Below are positions 22,954 through 30,764 of a DNA stretch of 64,000 nucleotides, one piece after another. The stretch lies in the NCBI RefSeq assembly GCF_036906915.1, contig NZ_JBAKHX010000042.1, positions 1 through 64,000 on the forward strand. Direction: 5' to 3'. Position numbers and translations under genes: made by a program. This DNA comes from Phytohabitans sp036906915 (GTDB taxonomy: Bacteria; Actinomycetota; Actinomycetes; Mycobacteriales; Micromonosporaceae). Under the pieces are notes generated by a model. That model ran no database searches. It worked only from the letters and a program-made list of their open reading frames with translations, and was not told the DNA's origin. Each line of letters begins with the position of its first letter. Positions within the stretch are counted from its first letter, which is position 1.

Positions 22954-24417
22954 TCAATGCGACTGGTCGACCGGCGGCGGCGTACCCGGGAGAAAAAGCG
23001 CAGGCAGCGCGGCCAGTGCGGCGAACCCCAGGGCCCACCAGAACGCGTGGCCGAAGGCGCCGGACAGCGCGGCCGTGGAGGGCTGGCCGCCCGGCGCGGC
23101 CGCGACCCGCTCGACGAGTTGGCGCTGGAGCACGACGGCGAGCACCGCGGCCCCGAACGAGCCGCCGAGCTGCTGGAATATCCGCACCGCGCTGGTGGCG
23201 CGCGGGATCGCCTCGTCGCGAAGGCCTCGCAACGCCGCCGCCATCACCGGGATCAGCGCGGCGCCCAGCCCGGCGCCGCTGAGTACGAGCGCCCCCGCCA
23301 GCAGCAGCACGCTGGTGTCCGGCCCGACCGTCGCGTACGCCAGCGTGCCGAGCACCGTGAGCAGCACCCCGACCAGCACGATCGGCCGCGGGCTGTGCCG
23401 GTCGGCGAGCATTCCGGCCACCACCAGCGCCACCCCTAGACCCACCCCTTGCGGCGCGACCAGCAGCCCAGCGTGCAGGGGATCCTCGCCGCGCACCTGC
23501 TGGAAGTACAGCGGCAGCAGGAGCATCGACCCGAGCGAGGCGATGCCGATCAGGAAGACCACGGCGGACGACGCGGCGAAGGCGCGCGACCGGAACAGCC
23601 GCACGTCGATCAGTGGCGCCCGCACGCGCAGCGCGTGCGCGCCGAACGCCACCAGCAACGCCACCCCGCCGGCCAGTGGCAGCAGCACCCATGGCGACCC
23701 GAAGCCGCCGGCGTCGCCGGCGCGGGACAGCCCGTACACGGTCGCGGCGAGGCCGGGCGAGATCAGCGCGAGCCCCAGCAGGTCGAGCCGGTCCCCGCCA
23801 GCCGGCCGGGGATCCGGCATGATCCACACCGATAGCGCGAAGGCGAGCACGCAGACCGGCACGTTGACGAAGAAGATCCAGCGCCAGCCGAGATCGTTGA
23901 CGATCAGCCCGCCCACGACGGGACCGGCCACCGGGCCGAGCAGGGCCGGCACGCCGATCGCCGCCATCAGCCGCCCGCGGCGGCGCTCGCCGGCCTCCCG
24001 CATGAGGATGGCCTGCCCGATCGGCAGCAGCAGGCCGCCGCCGAGGCCCTGGACCACCCGGAACGCGATCAGGCTCTCCACCGACCAGGCCGCGCCGCAC
24101 AGCACCGAGCCGGCCAGGAAGAGCGCGATCGACAGCAGCCACATCCGCTTGGCGCCGAACCGGTCGAGCACCCAGCCGGTCAGCGGGATCATCATCGACA
24201 GCGCGAGCGCGTATCCCGCGCTGACCCATTGGATCGTCGAGACGCTGGCGCCGAACGACTCCTGGAACGCGTGGATCGCGACGTTCACCATCGTCACGTC
24301 GAGCTGGACCGCGAGCGTGCCCAGCATGATCAGGGCGGCGAGCTTGAGCAGGTCGGGCGTGAGCCGATCGTCTTGCGGTAAATATGTACTGCGGGCGCCA
24401 TCGGCTGCTGGCGTCAT
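22954..24417 (-). CDS. MFS drug exporter, DHA2 / EmrB-QacA family (14 TM)
   Basis: 487 aa with about 14 membrane helices. TM1 carries LDVTMVNVAI (motif D1 of DHA2 exporters) and the loop after TM2 carries GWVLDRFGAKR (motif A); GPVAGPVVGG is the antiporter motif C. It follows a TetR gene by 14 nt on the same strand, a common repressor-exporter pair. The weak AAGGG ribosome site and short gap suggest co-transcription. A palindrome related to the TetR operator lies 24-43 nt inside the gene. Confidence 0.94.
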   Translation of the reverse strand: MTPAADGARSTYLPQDDRLTPDLLKLAALIMLGTLAVQLDVTMVNVAIHAFQESFGASVSTIQWVSAGYALALSMMIPLTGWVLDRFGAKRMWLLSIALFLAGSVLCGAAWSVESLIAFRVVQGLGGGLLLPIGQAILMREAGERRRGRLMAAIGVPALLGPVAGPVVGGLIVNDLGWRWIFFVNVPVCVLAFALSVWIMPDPRPAGGDRLDLLGLALISPGLAATVYGLSRAGDAGGFGSPWVLLPLAGGVALLVAFGAHALRVRAPLIDVRLFRSRAFAASSAVVFLIGIASLGSMLLLPLYFQQVRGEDPLHAGLLVAPQGVGLGVALVVAGMLADRHSPRPIVLVGVLLTVLGTLAYATVGPDTSVLLLAGALVLSGAGLGAALIPVMAAALRGLRDEAIPRATSAVRIFQQLGGSFGAAVLAVVLQRQLVERVAAAPGGQPSTAALSGAFGHAFWWALGFAALAALPALFLPGTPPPVDQSH

Positions 24418-24431
24418 GGGGGTCGACCCTT

Positions 24432-25037
24432 CTACTGGGGTGCGACGGGACCGGTCATCCCGTCCAGGAGCTGGCTCACCACCTGGTCACGCAGCGCCGC
24501 CCCGTCACCGTCGTCGAGCCGGTCCGTGAGCACGCCCGCCAGCCGGGGCGCGCCGATGACCAGCGACATCACGGCGCCCAGCGCGGTGACGTACGCGATC
24601 TCGAAGGAGCAGTCGCCGCGGAAGCGGCCCTCCCGCTGCCCCCGCTCGTACAGCTCGCGCAGCGGGGCGGGCAGGGCCTCGGCGGCCGGCACCGGCAGGG
24701 CGCCCCAGCCCGCCATCGCCTCGTGCAGCCACAGGCCCACGGTCAGCGGCCGGCGCCACAGCTCGGTCACCATCGCGGCCAGCGCGAGCCGCATCCCCTC
24801 GTACGGCGGCATGCTGGACGCGCGCGCGATGGCCGGCCGCCACGCGGCCGCGAGGTCGGCGAGGTGGGCCTGGAGGACCGCCGCGTACAGCGCCTCCTTG
24901 CTGCCGAAGTGGTGGTAGATCATGCGTTCGTTGACGCCGGCGCGCTGGACGATCGCCTGGACGCGGGCCCCCGGGAGCCCGTGCCGCGCGAACTCCTCCG
25001 CAGCGGCGTCCAGCAGCAGGGTGCGGGTGTCGGCCAC
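24432..25037 (-). CDS. TetR-family repressor of the adjacent MFS exporter
   Basis: 201 aa from GTG 25037. The N-terminal helix-turn-helix (DAAAEEFARHG … AGVNERMIYHHFGSKEALY) is typical; the C-terminal ligand domain resembles TetR_C_6-type proteins. GTG 25037 gives the usual short start VADTRTLLLDAA and puts a perfect operator-like palindrome immediately upstream; an ATG at 25088 would place that palindrome inside the gene. Neither start has a clear ribosome site, so a leaderless message is possible. It probably represses itself and the exporter until a drug-like ligand binds. Confidence 0.85.
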   Translation of the reverse strand: MADTRTLLLDAAAEEFARHGLPGARVQAIVQRAGVNERMIYHHFGSKEALYAAVLQAHLADLAAAWRPAIARASSMPPYEGMRLALAAMVTELWRRPLTVGLWLHEAMAGWGALPVPAAEALPAPLRELYERGQREGRFRGDCSFEIAYVTALGAVMSLVIGAPRLAGVLTDRLDDGDGAALRDQVVSQLLDGMTGPVAPQ

Positions 25038-25056
25038 GCGGTAAGCATTTACCGCG
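25037..25056. promoter_or_regulatory. TetR-type operator, perfect 8-bp inverted repeat
   Basis: CGCGGTAA-GCAT-TTACCGCG lies at the TetR start. A second site at 24374-24393 (TGCGGTAAATATGTACTGCG, plus-strand reading) matches it at 15 of 20 positions and lies just inside the exporter gene. Two related sites beside one TetR gene argue that this is its operator. Confidence 0.65.
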
Positions 25057-25098
25057 CAGCCGGCGAGCGGCAAGGCCCTGACCCGCATCTGGCACAGG

Positions 25099-25398
25099 TC
25101 AGTCGCGCGTGCCGTTGACGTTGAAGCTGCCGAACATGCCGGCCTTGACCTTGCCCGTCATGGTGTCGTCGGCGACCGTCGTGTTGAAGGTGAGCGTGAC
25201 GTTGAACTTCGCCATCTTCGCCTTCCACGTCAGGTTGTCGCCGTCGACCTTTCCGTCGACCACGTCGGTGGTCATGTTGTTCGACTTGTTGGTCACCGTG
25301 CCGGTCAACTGGTCGCCCTCGGTCTTCAGGTCGAGCTGGACCTGCTGCTTACCCATCGGGCTGTCGACCACCATCTGCCACGTGCCGTCGACGCTCAC
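25099..25398 (-). CDS. Small conserved-looking protein, PQQ-linked by promoter; function unknown
   Basis: 99 aa, starting SVDGTWQMVVDSPMGKQQ after GTG 25398, which has a GGGAGGG ribosome site 6 nt upstream. It has no signal peptide or membrane segment. The pattern of alternating short hydrophobic strands (VQLDLK, LTGTVTN, LTWKAKM, VTLTFNTT) suggests a small all-beta barrel of the kind annotated as hypothetical in many actinomycetes. Its promoter has the same double TAGGGG, 23-nt spacer and TACCTT arrangement as pqqA, so it is probably made with PQQ. It may be a binding or chaperone protein, but that is a guess. Confidence 0.75.
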   Translation of the reverse strand: MSVDGTWQMVVDSPMGKQQVQLDLKTEGDQLTGTVTNKSNNMTTDVVDGKVDGDNLTWKAKMAKFNVTLTFNTTVADDTMTGKVKAGMFGSFNVNGTRD

Positions 25399-25439
25399 TG
25401 CGTACCCTCCCTGAACCCCGTGCGTGGACTTGCGCCCCA

Positions 25440-25485
25440 AAGGTAGGAATTACGGCGGACACCTGGTACCCCTACCGGCCCCCTA
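25440..25485 (-). promoter_or_regulatory. Promoter/activator site shared in design with pqqA
   Basis: Minus-strand reading: TAGGGG (25480-25485), 5 nt, TAGGGG (25469-25474), 23 nt, TACCTT (25440-25445, -10 like). The -10 ends 41 nt before GTG 25398. The boxes would occupy about -36 to -52, a class II activator position. No good -35 is visible. Confidence 0.6.
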
Positions 25486-26328
25486 TAGCTCGAAGGCCTG
25501 CCCGTCCTCGGCGACATCCAACCCGTCCGCGTCGATCGCTAGGGGATTGGTGTTGTTGAGGTGCGTGTAGACGTAGCGGGTGCCCGACTCGCGAGGCAGC
25601 AGTGACAGCGACTTTTCGACCGGTACGTGCCCCATCGCGGTCGCCGTGCGGCCGCCGCCCGCCGCGCGGGTCATCTCGTCGTCGTGCAGGAACGTGCCGT
25701 CGAGCAGCACGAGGCCGGCGCCCTCCACGGCGGCAGCGAAGGCGTCGTCCACATCGGGCAGGCACGGCGCGTAGACGAGCGTGCCGCCGGCACGGTCGCG
25801 GATCCGGTAGGCGACCACCCAGCCGGTGCCGCCGGCCGCCGCGTACCGGGGCGGTTTCGCGCCCACCACGAACGCCTCCGCCGCCAGTCCGCCCTGGAGC
25901 GTCACCGGCTCGCCCGGGACCACCTCGTGCCAGGTGACGTCCGTATACGGGGCCAGGATCTGGCGCACCGGAAAGCCCGTCGACAGCGCGGCCAGCACCG
26001 GCTCCGTGGCGTACACCGCAAGGCTCGTCGCCTCGCGCAGGCTGAGCAGGCCGATCGTGTGGTCCAGCTCCGCGGTGCACAGCAGCACGCCGCGCAGCGG
26101 CGTCTCGCGCCGGCCCGGCCCGGGCGCCAGCTCAGGCACCGCTGCCAGCTGCCCGCGCAGGTCGGGTGAGGCATTCAGCAGGTACCACGAGCGGCCGTCG
26201 CCGCTCACCGCCAGGCAGTCCTGGTCTCGCCCCACCCCGGCGCGGCGCGCCGCCGCGCAGGTAGCGCAGGCACAGTTCCACTGTGGAAGGCCGCCACCGG
26301 CCGCGGTGCCGAGGACCCGGACCTTCAC
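25483..26328 (-). CDS. pqqB: PqqB, PQQ biosynthesis metallo-beta-lactamase-fold hydroxylase
   Basis: 281 aa, the normal PqqB length. The N-terminus has VLGTAAGGGLPQWNC followed by the CxCxxC zinc site (NCACATC). Later hallmarks include ASPDLRGQL, LLDGTFLHDDEM and MGHVPVEKSL near the C-terminus. In the known pathway PqqB hydroxylates the tyrosine of the cross-linked PqqA-derived dipeptide. Its ATG overlaps the pqqDE stop by 4 nt, so it is the last gene of the minus-strand operon pqqA-C-DE-B. Confidence 0.95.
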   Translation of the reverse strand: MKVRVLGTAAGGGLPQWNCACATCAAARRAGVGRDQDCLAVSGDGRSWYLLNASPDLRGQLAAVPELAPGPGRRETPLRGVLLCTAELDHTIGLLSLREATSLAVYATEPVLAALSTGFPVRQILAPYTDVTWHEVVPGEPVTLQGGLAAEAFVVGAKPPRYAAAGGTGWVVAYRIRDRAGGTLVYAPCLPDVDDAFAAAVEGAGLVLLDGTFLHDDEMTRAAGGGRTATAMGHVPVEKSLSLLPRESGTRYVYTHLNNTNPLAIDADGLDVAEDGQAFEL

Positions 26329-27683
26329 CGCGCCCGCCGGGGCACGGCCAGCATCTGTGGCGCACTCACCGCGCGATGCATCAGATCATGGTCCGCGGAC
26401 AGCCCGCACGCCGGATCGGTGCGCGACGCGTCGCCGGTGACCTGATACGCCTGGCAGCGGCACCCTCCGAAGTCGACCTCGCGCAGGGCACAGCTCTGGC
26501 ACGGCTCGGGCATCCAGTCGGTGCCGCGAAACCGGTTGAACGCCGGCGAGTCGTACCAGATCGCGCCGAGCGGCTCGGTCGTGACGCCGCGGATGCCGAG
26601 ATCGGGCAGCTGGCCGGCGGCAAGGCACGGCAGCACGTCGCCGTTGGGCGCGACCACGAACTGCCGGCTACCCCAGCCGTTCATGCAGGGCTTGGGCCGG
26701 TCGTCGTGATAATCGGCGGCCACGTAGACGATCTCGATGTCGGGGTGCCGGGCGCGCACCTCGTCGGCGACCCGGCCAGCGGCCTCCACCTGGGCCGGCG
26801 CCGGCATGAGCGCCGCGCGGTTGCGCCAGCCCCAGCCGTAGTACTGCGTGTTGGCCAGCTCCAGCCGCTCGGCGCCGAGCTCCACGCCCAGCTCGGCGAT
26901 GGTTTCGAGGCGGTCGAGGTTGCCGGCGTGCAGCACCGCGTTGACGGTGAACGCCACACCGGAGCCGCGGATCAGTTCGGCGGCCGCCCGCTTGCGGTCG
27001 TGCGCCCGGATGCCGGCCATCGCGTCCGCCGCCGTGCGATCGGAGTCCTGGATGGACAGTTGCAGGTGGTCCAGGCCGGCACCGGCCAGCTCCGCCATCC
27101 GCTCGGCGGTCAGCGGGATGCCGCTGGTGATGAGGTTGGTGTACATGCCGAGCCCGCTGGCTCGGGCGATCAGCTCGGTGAGGTCGGGGCGCAGCAGCGG
27201 CTCGCCGCCGGAGAAGTGCACCTGGAGCACGCCCAGGTCGCGGGCCTCGCCGAGCACGCGCAGCCAGTCCGCGGTGGACAGCTCGGCGCGGTAGGCCTCC
27301 AGCTCGATCGGGTTCGAGCAGTACGCGCAGCGCAGCGGGCACCGGTACGTCAGCTCAGCGAGCATCCCGGTCGGCACGGGGTGCCGGGCTTCCCCGCCGC
27401 CGGCGGCCTTGATGGCAGCGGCCGGGGTGCCGCCGTCGAACGTGATCAGGCGCCGGGCGGCCAGATCGGCCAGCAGCGCCGCCACGTCCGCCTCGGACAC
27501 CCCCTCGTACTCGGCCGCGAGCGCGGCGGTCATCTCGGCGACCGTGCCGCCCGTGCACCGCTCGACCACGGCGGCGGCGGTCTCGTTGAGCAGCAGCACG
27601 CCTTCCGGATACAGCAGCGCCGAGGCACGCCGCACCGGGTCGTACGCCAGCCTGACGCCGCGCCGCAGACCTGGTTTATTCAC
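26325..27683 (-). CDS. pqqDE: PqqD-PqqE fusion: PqqA-binding chaperone joined to radical SAM enzyme
   Basis: 452 aa from GTG 27683. Residues ~5-85 are PqqD (GVRLAYDPVR … LLYPEGVLLLNETA), the domain that presents PqqA. Residues ~107-450 are PqqE: CxxxCxxC (Cys115, 119, 122) binds the SAM [4Fe-4S] cluster, HFSGGEPLLR follows, and a Cys-rich SPASM-like tail (CQSCALREVDFGGCRC) holds auxiliary clusters. PqqE links Glu and Tyr of PqqA by a C-C bond. Fused PqqDE is known in some bacteria. The 115-nt gap to pqqC includes a 15-bp palindrome (27717-27731). An in-frame GTG at 27806 overlapping the pqqC stop would add 41 residues and is a possible coupled start. Confidence 0.95.
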   Translation of the reverse strand: MNKPGLRRGVRLAYDPVRRASALLYPEGVLLLNETAAAVVERCTGGTVAEMTAALAAEYEGVSEADVAALLADLAARRLITFDGGTPAAAIKAAGGGEARHPVPTGMLAELTYRCPLRCAYCSNPIELEAYRAELSTADWLRVLGEARDLGVLQVHFSGGEPLLRPDLTELIARASGLGMYTNLITSGIPLTAERMAELAGAGLDHLQLSIQDSDRTAADAMAGIRAHDRKRAAAELIRGSGVAFTVNAVLHAGNLDRLETIAELGVELGAERLELANTQYYGWGWRNRAALMPAPAQVEAAGRVADEVRARHPDIEIVYVAADYHDDRPKPCMNGWGSRQFVVAPNGDVLPCLAAGQLPDLGIRGVTTEPLGAIWYDSPAFNRFRGTDWMPEPCQSCALREVDFGGCRCQAYQVTGDASRTDPACGLSADHDLMHRAVSAPQMLAVPRRAR

Positions 27684-27798
27684 CGTGTTTGATGGTTCGC
27701 TCGGTCGTGCGGCGCTGAAGGCGACGCCTTCCCTCGCGCCGCGCGCGACTTCGTCGGCGCGTCGCTCAGTCCAGGCGCCACCGCGCCAACTCCCTCGC

Positions 27799-28500
27799 TC
27801 ACTCACTGGGCGTCCCGGCTCGCTCGATGGCGTCGAGCATGGACCACAGCACGTCGCACTTGAAGCGCAGCGCCGCAACCGCCGCGTCCTGGAGCTCGCG
27901 GGTCGCCGCGTGTGTCAGCACCAGGTCCAGCGTGTACTCGCTGTCTTCGCGCACCACCGGCACCCGCGCCTCGAAGTAGGCGAACCCGTCCGGCTTGATC
28001 CAGTCGTAGTGTTGCCGCCACGCCAGCACCCGCGCCGACATCAGGTCGGGCGAGAACAGCTCGGTCAGGGCCGCCGCGGCGCCCTCGACCCACGGCTTGG
28101 TGCGGCAGAAATTGACGTACCCGTCGACCGCGAACCGCACGCCGGGGCGCACGTGCCGCTCGTCGACCACTTCGGCCCGCGCGAGTCCCACCGCCTCGGC
28201 GAGGACGAGCCAGTCATCCAGCCCGCCCTCGCCTTCGCTTCGCCCGTCCTGGAAGAGGATCCGTTCCACCCAGCGGCGGCGGACCTCCGGCAGCGGACAG
28301 TTTGCCACGATGGCAGCGTTCTTCTGGGACAGGTGCCGCTGGTAGTACCAGCGGTTCGCCACCCACGCCCGCACCTCGTCCGGCCGGCAGTCACCGGCGT
28401 GCAGGCGCAGGTGGAAGGGGTGCGTGTCCCAGTAGTACGCCGACTGGGCGCGAAGCGCCGCGGCGAACTCGGCGCGGGTCAGCGCTCCGGCCGCTGCCAC
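27799..28500 (-). CDS. pqqC: PqqC, pyrroloquinoline-quinone synthase
   Basis: 233 aa, GTG start. Family hallmarks are HPFHLRLHAG near the N-terminus, WVANRWYYQRHLSQKNA and the YDWIKPDGFAYFEAR segment; these surround the active site of this cofactor-free oxidase, which performs the final ring closure and eight-electron oxidation to PQQ. The start lies inside the 3' end of pqqA (22-nt overlap), so translation is likely coupled. Confidence 0.96.
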   Translation of the reverse strand: MAAAGALTRAEFAAALRAQSAYYWDTHPFHLRLHAGDCRPDEVRAWVANRWYYQRHLSQKNAAIVANCPLPEVRRRWVERILFQDGRSEGEGGLDDWLVLAEAVGLARAEVVDERHVRPGVRFAVDGYVNFCRTKPWVEGAAAALTELFSPDLMSARVLAWRQHYDWIKPDGFAYFEARVPVVREDSEYTLDLVLTHAATRELQDAAVAALRFKCDVLWSMLDAIERAGTPSE

Positions 28501-28634
28501 GGACCGGTGCCACCGCCGGCGTACGCGGTGACCTCAGGGCGGACGTCCAGGCACTGCACGGCCGGCCGCGCCCAGGCGCGGCGGACGGGCTCCGCGCCAG
28601 CGGGCGGCGCGGTGTGAGGAGTGCTGGTCGACAT
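28479..28634 (-). CDS. pqqA: PqqA, PQQ precursor peptide
   Basis: 51 aa, ATG at 28634. Residues 33-40 read PEVTAYAG, giving the diagnostic Glu34-x3-Tyr38 pair that PqqE cross-links. The C-terminal GGGTGPWQRPER tail and 30-residue leader are longer than in the classical 23-residue PqqA but resemble extended versions. An excellent ribosome site, GGAGGTGAT on the minus strand (complement 28640-28648), precedes the start, fitting the high expression needed for a consumed precursor. Its stop lies inside pqqC. This gene is too short for routine gene calling. Confidence 0.9.
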   Translation of the reverse strand: MSTSTPHTAPPAGAEPVRRAWARPAVQCLDVRPEVTAYAGGGTGPWQRPER

Positions 28635-28676
28635 GGGCCATCACCTCCGTGATGTTGATGGAAACCGTTGCGGCAC

Positions 28677-28721
28677 AAGGTATCCCGGTGTTGGCGCGCG
28701 GCATCCCCCTAGTGACCCCTA
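28677..28721 (-). promoter_or_regulatory. Promoter/activator site of the pqq operon
   Basis: Minus-strand reading: TAGGGG (28716-28721), 4 nt, TAGGGG (28706-28711), 23 nt, TACCTT (28677-28682). The -10-like box ends 42 nt before the pqqA ATG. An inverted repeat GGCATCC/GGATGCC brackets the TAGGGG pair. The layout matches that at 25440-25485. Confidence 0.62.
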
Positions 28722-28730
28722 TGGATGCCG

Positions 28731-28946
28731 CTACTCCGTGACAGGCTGCGCGCGGATCGTGATCCACTGCCGGTCGTCGTTGGAGCGGCGCAGCCGCTCC
28801 ACGTTTTCGGCCGGCACGGACAGCGAGATGCGCCAGCCGCCGTCGACGTAGTCTTCGAAGTAGATGTTGGCACCGTCGGTCACCACGCGGGTCGCCTCGA
28901 CGATGAGCTCGTCGGCCGCGACCTCCTTCACCTGAAACGTCGCCAC
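28731..28946 (-). CDS. Small protein of unknown function upstream of pqqA
   Basis: 71 aa, GTG 28946 with AAAGGGGAG ~5 nt upstream. The sequence (ATFQVKEVAADELIVEATRVV … IYFEDYVDGGWRISLSVPAENVERLRR) is a compact mixed alpha/beta chain without membrane segment or signal. A TATACT box lies on the minus strand near 29004, so it probably has its own promoter. Its stop is 97 nt before pqqA on the same strand. I do not recognise a family; position alone suggests a possible PQQ link. Confidence 0.65.
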   Translation of the reverse strand: MATFQVKEVAADELIVEATRVVTDGANIYFEDYVDGGWRISLSVPAENVERLRRSNDDRQWITIRAQPVTE

Positions 28947-29020
28947 GGCACTCCCCTTTGACTGCCACCGACCCATGCACCGCGTAACGGGTACGCGACG
29001 ATCAGTATAGTGACAGACGT

Positions 29021-29428
29021 TTATTTCTGTACCGTGCCATCCACCACGGCTACGTAGGATTCCGGCCGAATCGTGACGATCACGCGATCGGAAGCGTCGT
29101 GAATGGGGTATACCCGGCCATACCGCTCCTGCAGCGCCTGGTAGAACGAGGCCTTCTCGTCGTCGTCCTCGATGCTCTCCACGACGCCGCGCACCTCCAG
29201 AAACCGGTACTGGTCGTCCGGGTCCGGTATGGACAGCGCGACCCGCGGGTCGCGGGCGATGTTGCGGAACTTCTGGCGCGTGCGCTTGTGGGTCATCCGG
29301 ATGCGCTCGCCGTCCCAGGCGAACCACATCACGTTTACCTGCGGCGCACCGTCCGGGCGCACGGTGGCCAGGTTTGCGAAGGTGGGGCGTTCGAGCAGGT
29401 CAGCGTGGCTCCGCGGCGGCATCCTCAT
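29021..29428 (-). CDS. PPOX-class (pyridoxamine 5'-phosphate oxidase-like) F420/flavin-dependent protein
   Basis: 135 aa. LLERPTFANLATVRPDGAPQVNVMWFAWDGERI is the split-barrel flavin/F420-binding start; RQKFRNIARDPRVALSI and the C-terminal IVTIRPESYVAV fit TIGR03618-like F420-dependent enzymes. ATG 29428 follows GGGTGGA and lies inside the end of the upstream hydrolase gene (29-nt overlap), so it is the second gene of that transcript. The substrate is unknown. Confidence 0.87.
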   Translation of the reverse strand: MRMPPRSHADLLERPTFANLATVRPDGAPQVNVMWFAWDGERIRMTHKRTRQKFRNIARDPRVALSIPDPDDQYRFLEVRGVVESIEDDDEKASFYQALQERYGRVYPIHDASDRVIVTIRPESYVAVVDGTVQK

Positions 29429-30560
29429 GCTTCCACCCTGGCACGCTCGCGAACATTTCGGCGAGCCAGGCCACCGTGGCCCGCGCCACCAAGGCGAGCA
29501 CCGTGAAGTGGTCGGCGCCCGGCACCGGCGCGTACTCGACGTCCGTGCCCGCCGCGGCGAGCAGACCCGCGGTGATCTCGCTGAGCACCGCCGGCAGCGC
29601 GTCGGCGGTGCCGTGCGCGAGCCGCACCGGCTCCCTATACCGTCCAATGGGGACCTCGTGCGGCGCGAGCAGGGCGGTGAACGCGTCCGCCGCGGCCGCC
29701 GGATCGCGGAGCGCGTCGCCGTTGGTGACGCCCGCGATGGCCGCGGCCATCTCCGCGACGCAGACCCGGCCGGCCAGGTCGACCAGCTCCATCCCGGCCG
29801 GCGTGAACCAGTCCCCCGCCCGGAACTGGCCCGGGTGCGTCAGCGCGAGCGTGCGCCCCATGAAGGGGACGACCGGGTTGAGCGGCGCCGCCGGGTCGCG
29901 GGCCGGCGGCGCGGCGAACTGCGCCGCCCACTGCGTCGTCGCCGCGATCGCCACGGTGCCGTTGTGCCGCAGCTCCGGCGCGTACCCGGTGGCCAGGTGC
30001 CCGGCCCACAACGCCGCGTGCCCGCCGAGGGAGTACCCGACCGCGGCCCACGCGCGGCTCACCGGCGCGAGGCGGCGCGCGGCGCGCACGATGTCGATGA
30101 CCGCGTACGCCTCAGCGGGGCCGTGCACGACCGAGCTCTCCCCCGGCGTGCCGATGCCCTCGTAGTCGGTGACCGCGACCGCGTAGCCGGCCGCGAGCAG
30201 CGCCTCACCGAACGGCCGCGCGAACGGCGGCACGCCGGCCACAGAGGGCGCGCAGGCGTCCGGGGTGCCACCGAAGCCCGGCGCGAAGCTGACCACCGGC
30301 CACCCATGACGCGGCGGCCGCCCTGGCGGTACGGCGAGGGTGCCGCTGACGACGGTGGTGCGGCCGCTCCACGACGTGGACGTGTACCGCAACCGCCAGG
30401 CGGCGCCGGCACCAGAGAGCCGCAGGTCGTCGGGGAGTGGCTCGACACTCACGGGCCGCCCGGGCGCGGCGGGACGATGGGCCGCCGACACCGGCGCCGC
30501 GGCCGCGACGGTGATGATCGCGGTGGCCGCCACCATCGCGACGGTACGGAGAGCGCGCAC
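29400..30560 (-). CDS. Secreted alpha/beta hydrolase (lipase-like)
   Basis: 386 aa. GTG 30560 follows GGAGGT at 4 nt, and the protein starts with a Sec signal peptide (RALRTVAMVAATAIITVAAAAPVSAA). The nucleophile elbow is GYSLGGH; TDYEGIGTPG, a later Asp in HGTAD and His in GADHF complete the triad pattern of the secretory lipase (LIP) family. It acts outside the cell on an ester or lipid. An upstream ATG at 30593 would add a short polar stretch before the signal and is less likely. Confidence 0.85.
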   Translation of the reverse strand: MRALRTVAMVAATAIITVAAAAPVSAAHRPAAPGRPVSVEPLPDDLRLSGAGAAWRLRYTSTSWSGRTTVVSGTLAVPPGRPPRHGWPVVSFAPGFGGTPDACAPSVAGVPPFARPFGEALLAAGYAVAVTDYEGIGTPGESSVVHGPAEAYAVIDIVRAARRLAPVSRAWAAVGYSLGGHAALWAGHLATGYAPELRHNGTVAIAATTQWAAQFAAPPARDPAAPLNPVVPFMGRTLALTHPGQFRAGDWFTPAGMELVDLAGRVCVAEMAAAIAGVTNGDALRDPAAAADAFTALLAPHEVPIGRYREPVRLAHGTADALPAVLSEITAGLLAAAGTDVEYAPVPGADHFTVLALVARATVAWLAEMFASVPGWKHEDAAAEPR

Positions 30561-30752
30561 GACACCTCCACGGTTGTCGATGTGTGAATGCATCGTGCCA
30601 CAGGCCGCGACGTCGCCGTCCGGGCCACGCGGGCCGGGCCCGGCGCCGCCGCGCTCTGGCGGGAGCGCTGCGAGGTCGCCGCCGGCTGGGCGGAGTGACG
30701 CCGGCCACTGGTCTTGTGACGCGAGCGGGGCGTGACTGGCAGCTCGCGGGCA

Positions 30753-30758
30753 TAGAGT
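30753..30758 (+). promoter_or_regulatory. -10 box of a leaderless promoter
   Basis: TAGAGT ends 6 nt before GTG 30765, so transcription should begin at or next to the start codon. No ribosome site precedes the gene, in agreement. The remainder of the divergent 30561-30764 spacer shows no other clear site. Confidence 0.5.
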
Positions 30759-30764
30759 GGCCTG

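Noticed and set aside
28391..28980. Longer minus-strand open frames covering pqqA (28391-28678 and 28534-28980)
   Set aside because: They are Arg/Pro-rich, overlap pqqC or the 71-aa gene and lack good ribosome sites; the ExxxY frame with GGAGGTGAT is the real gene.
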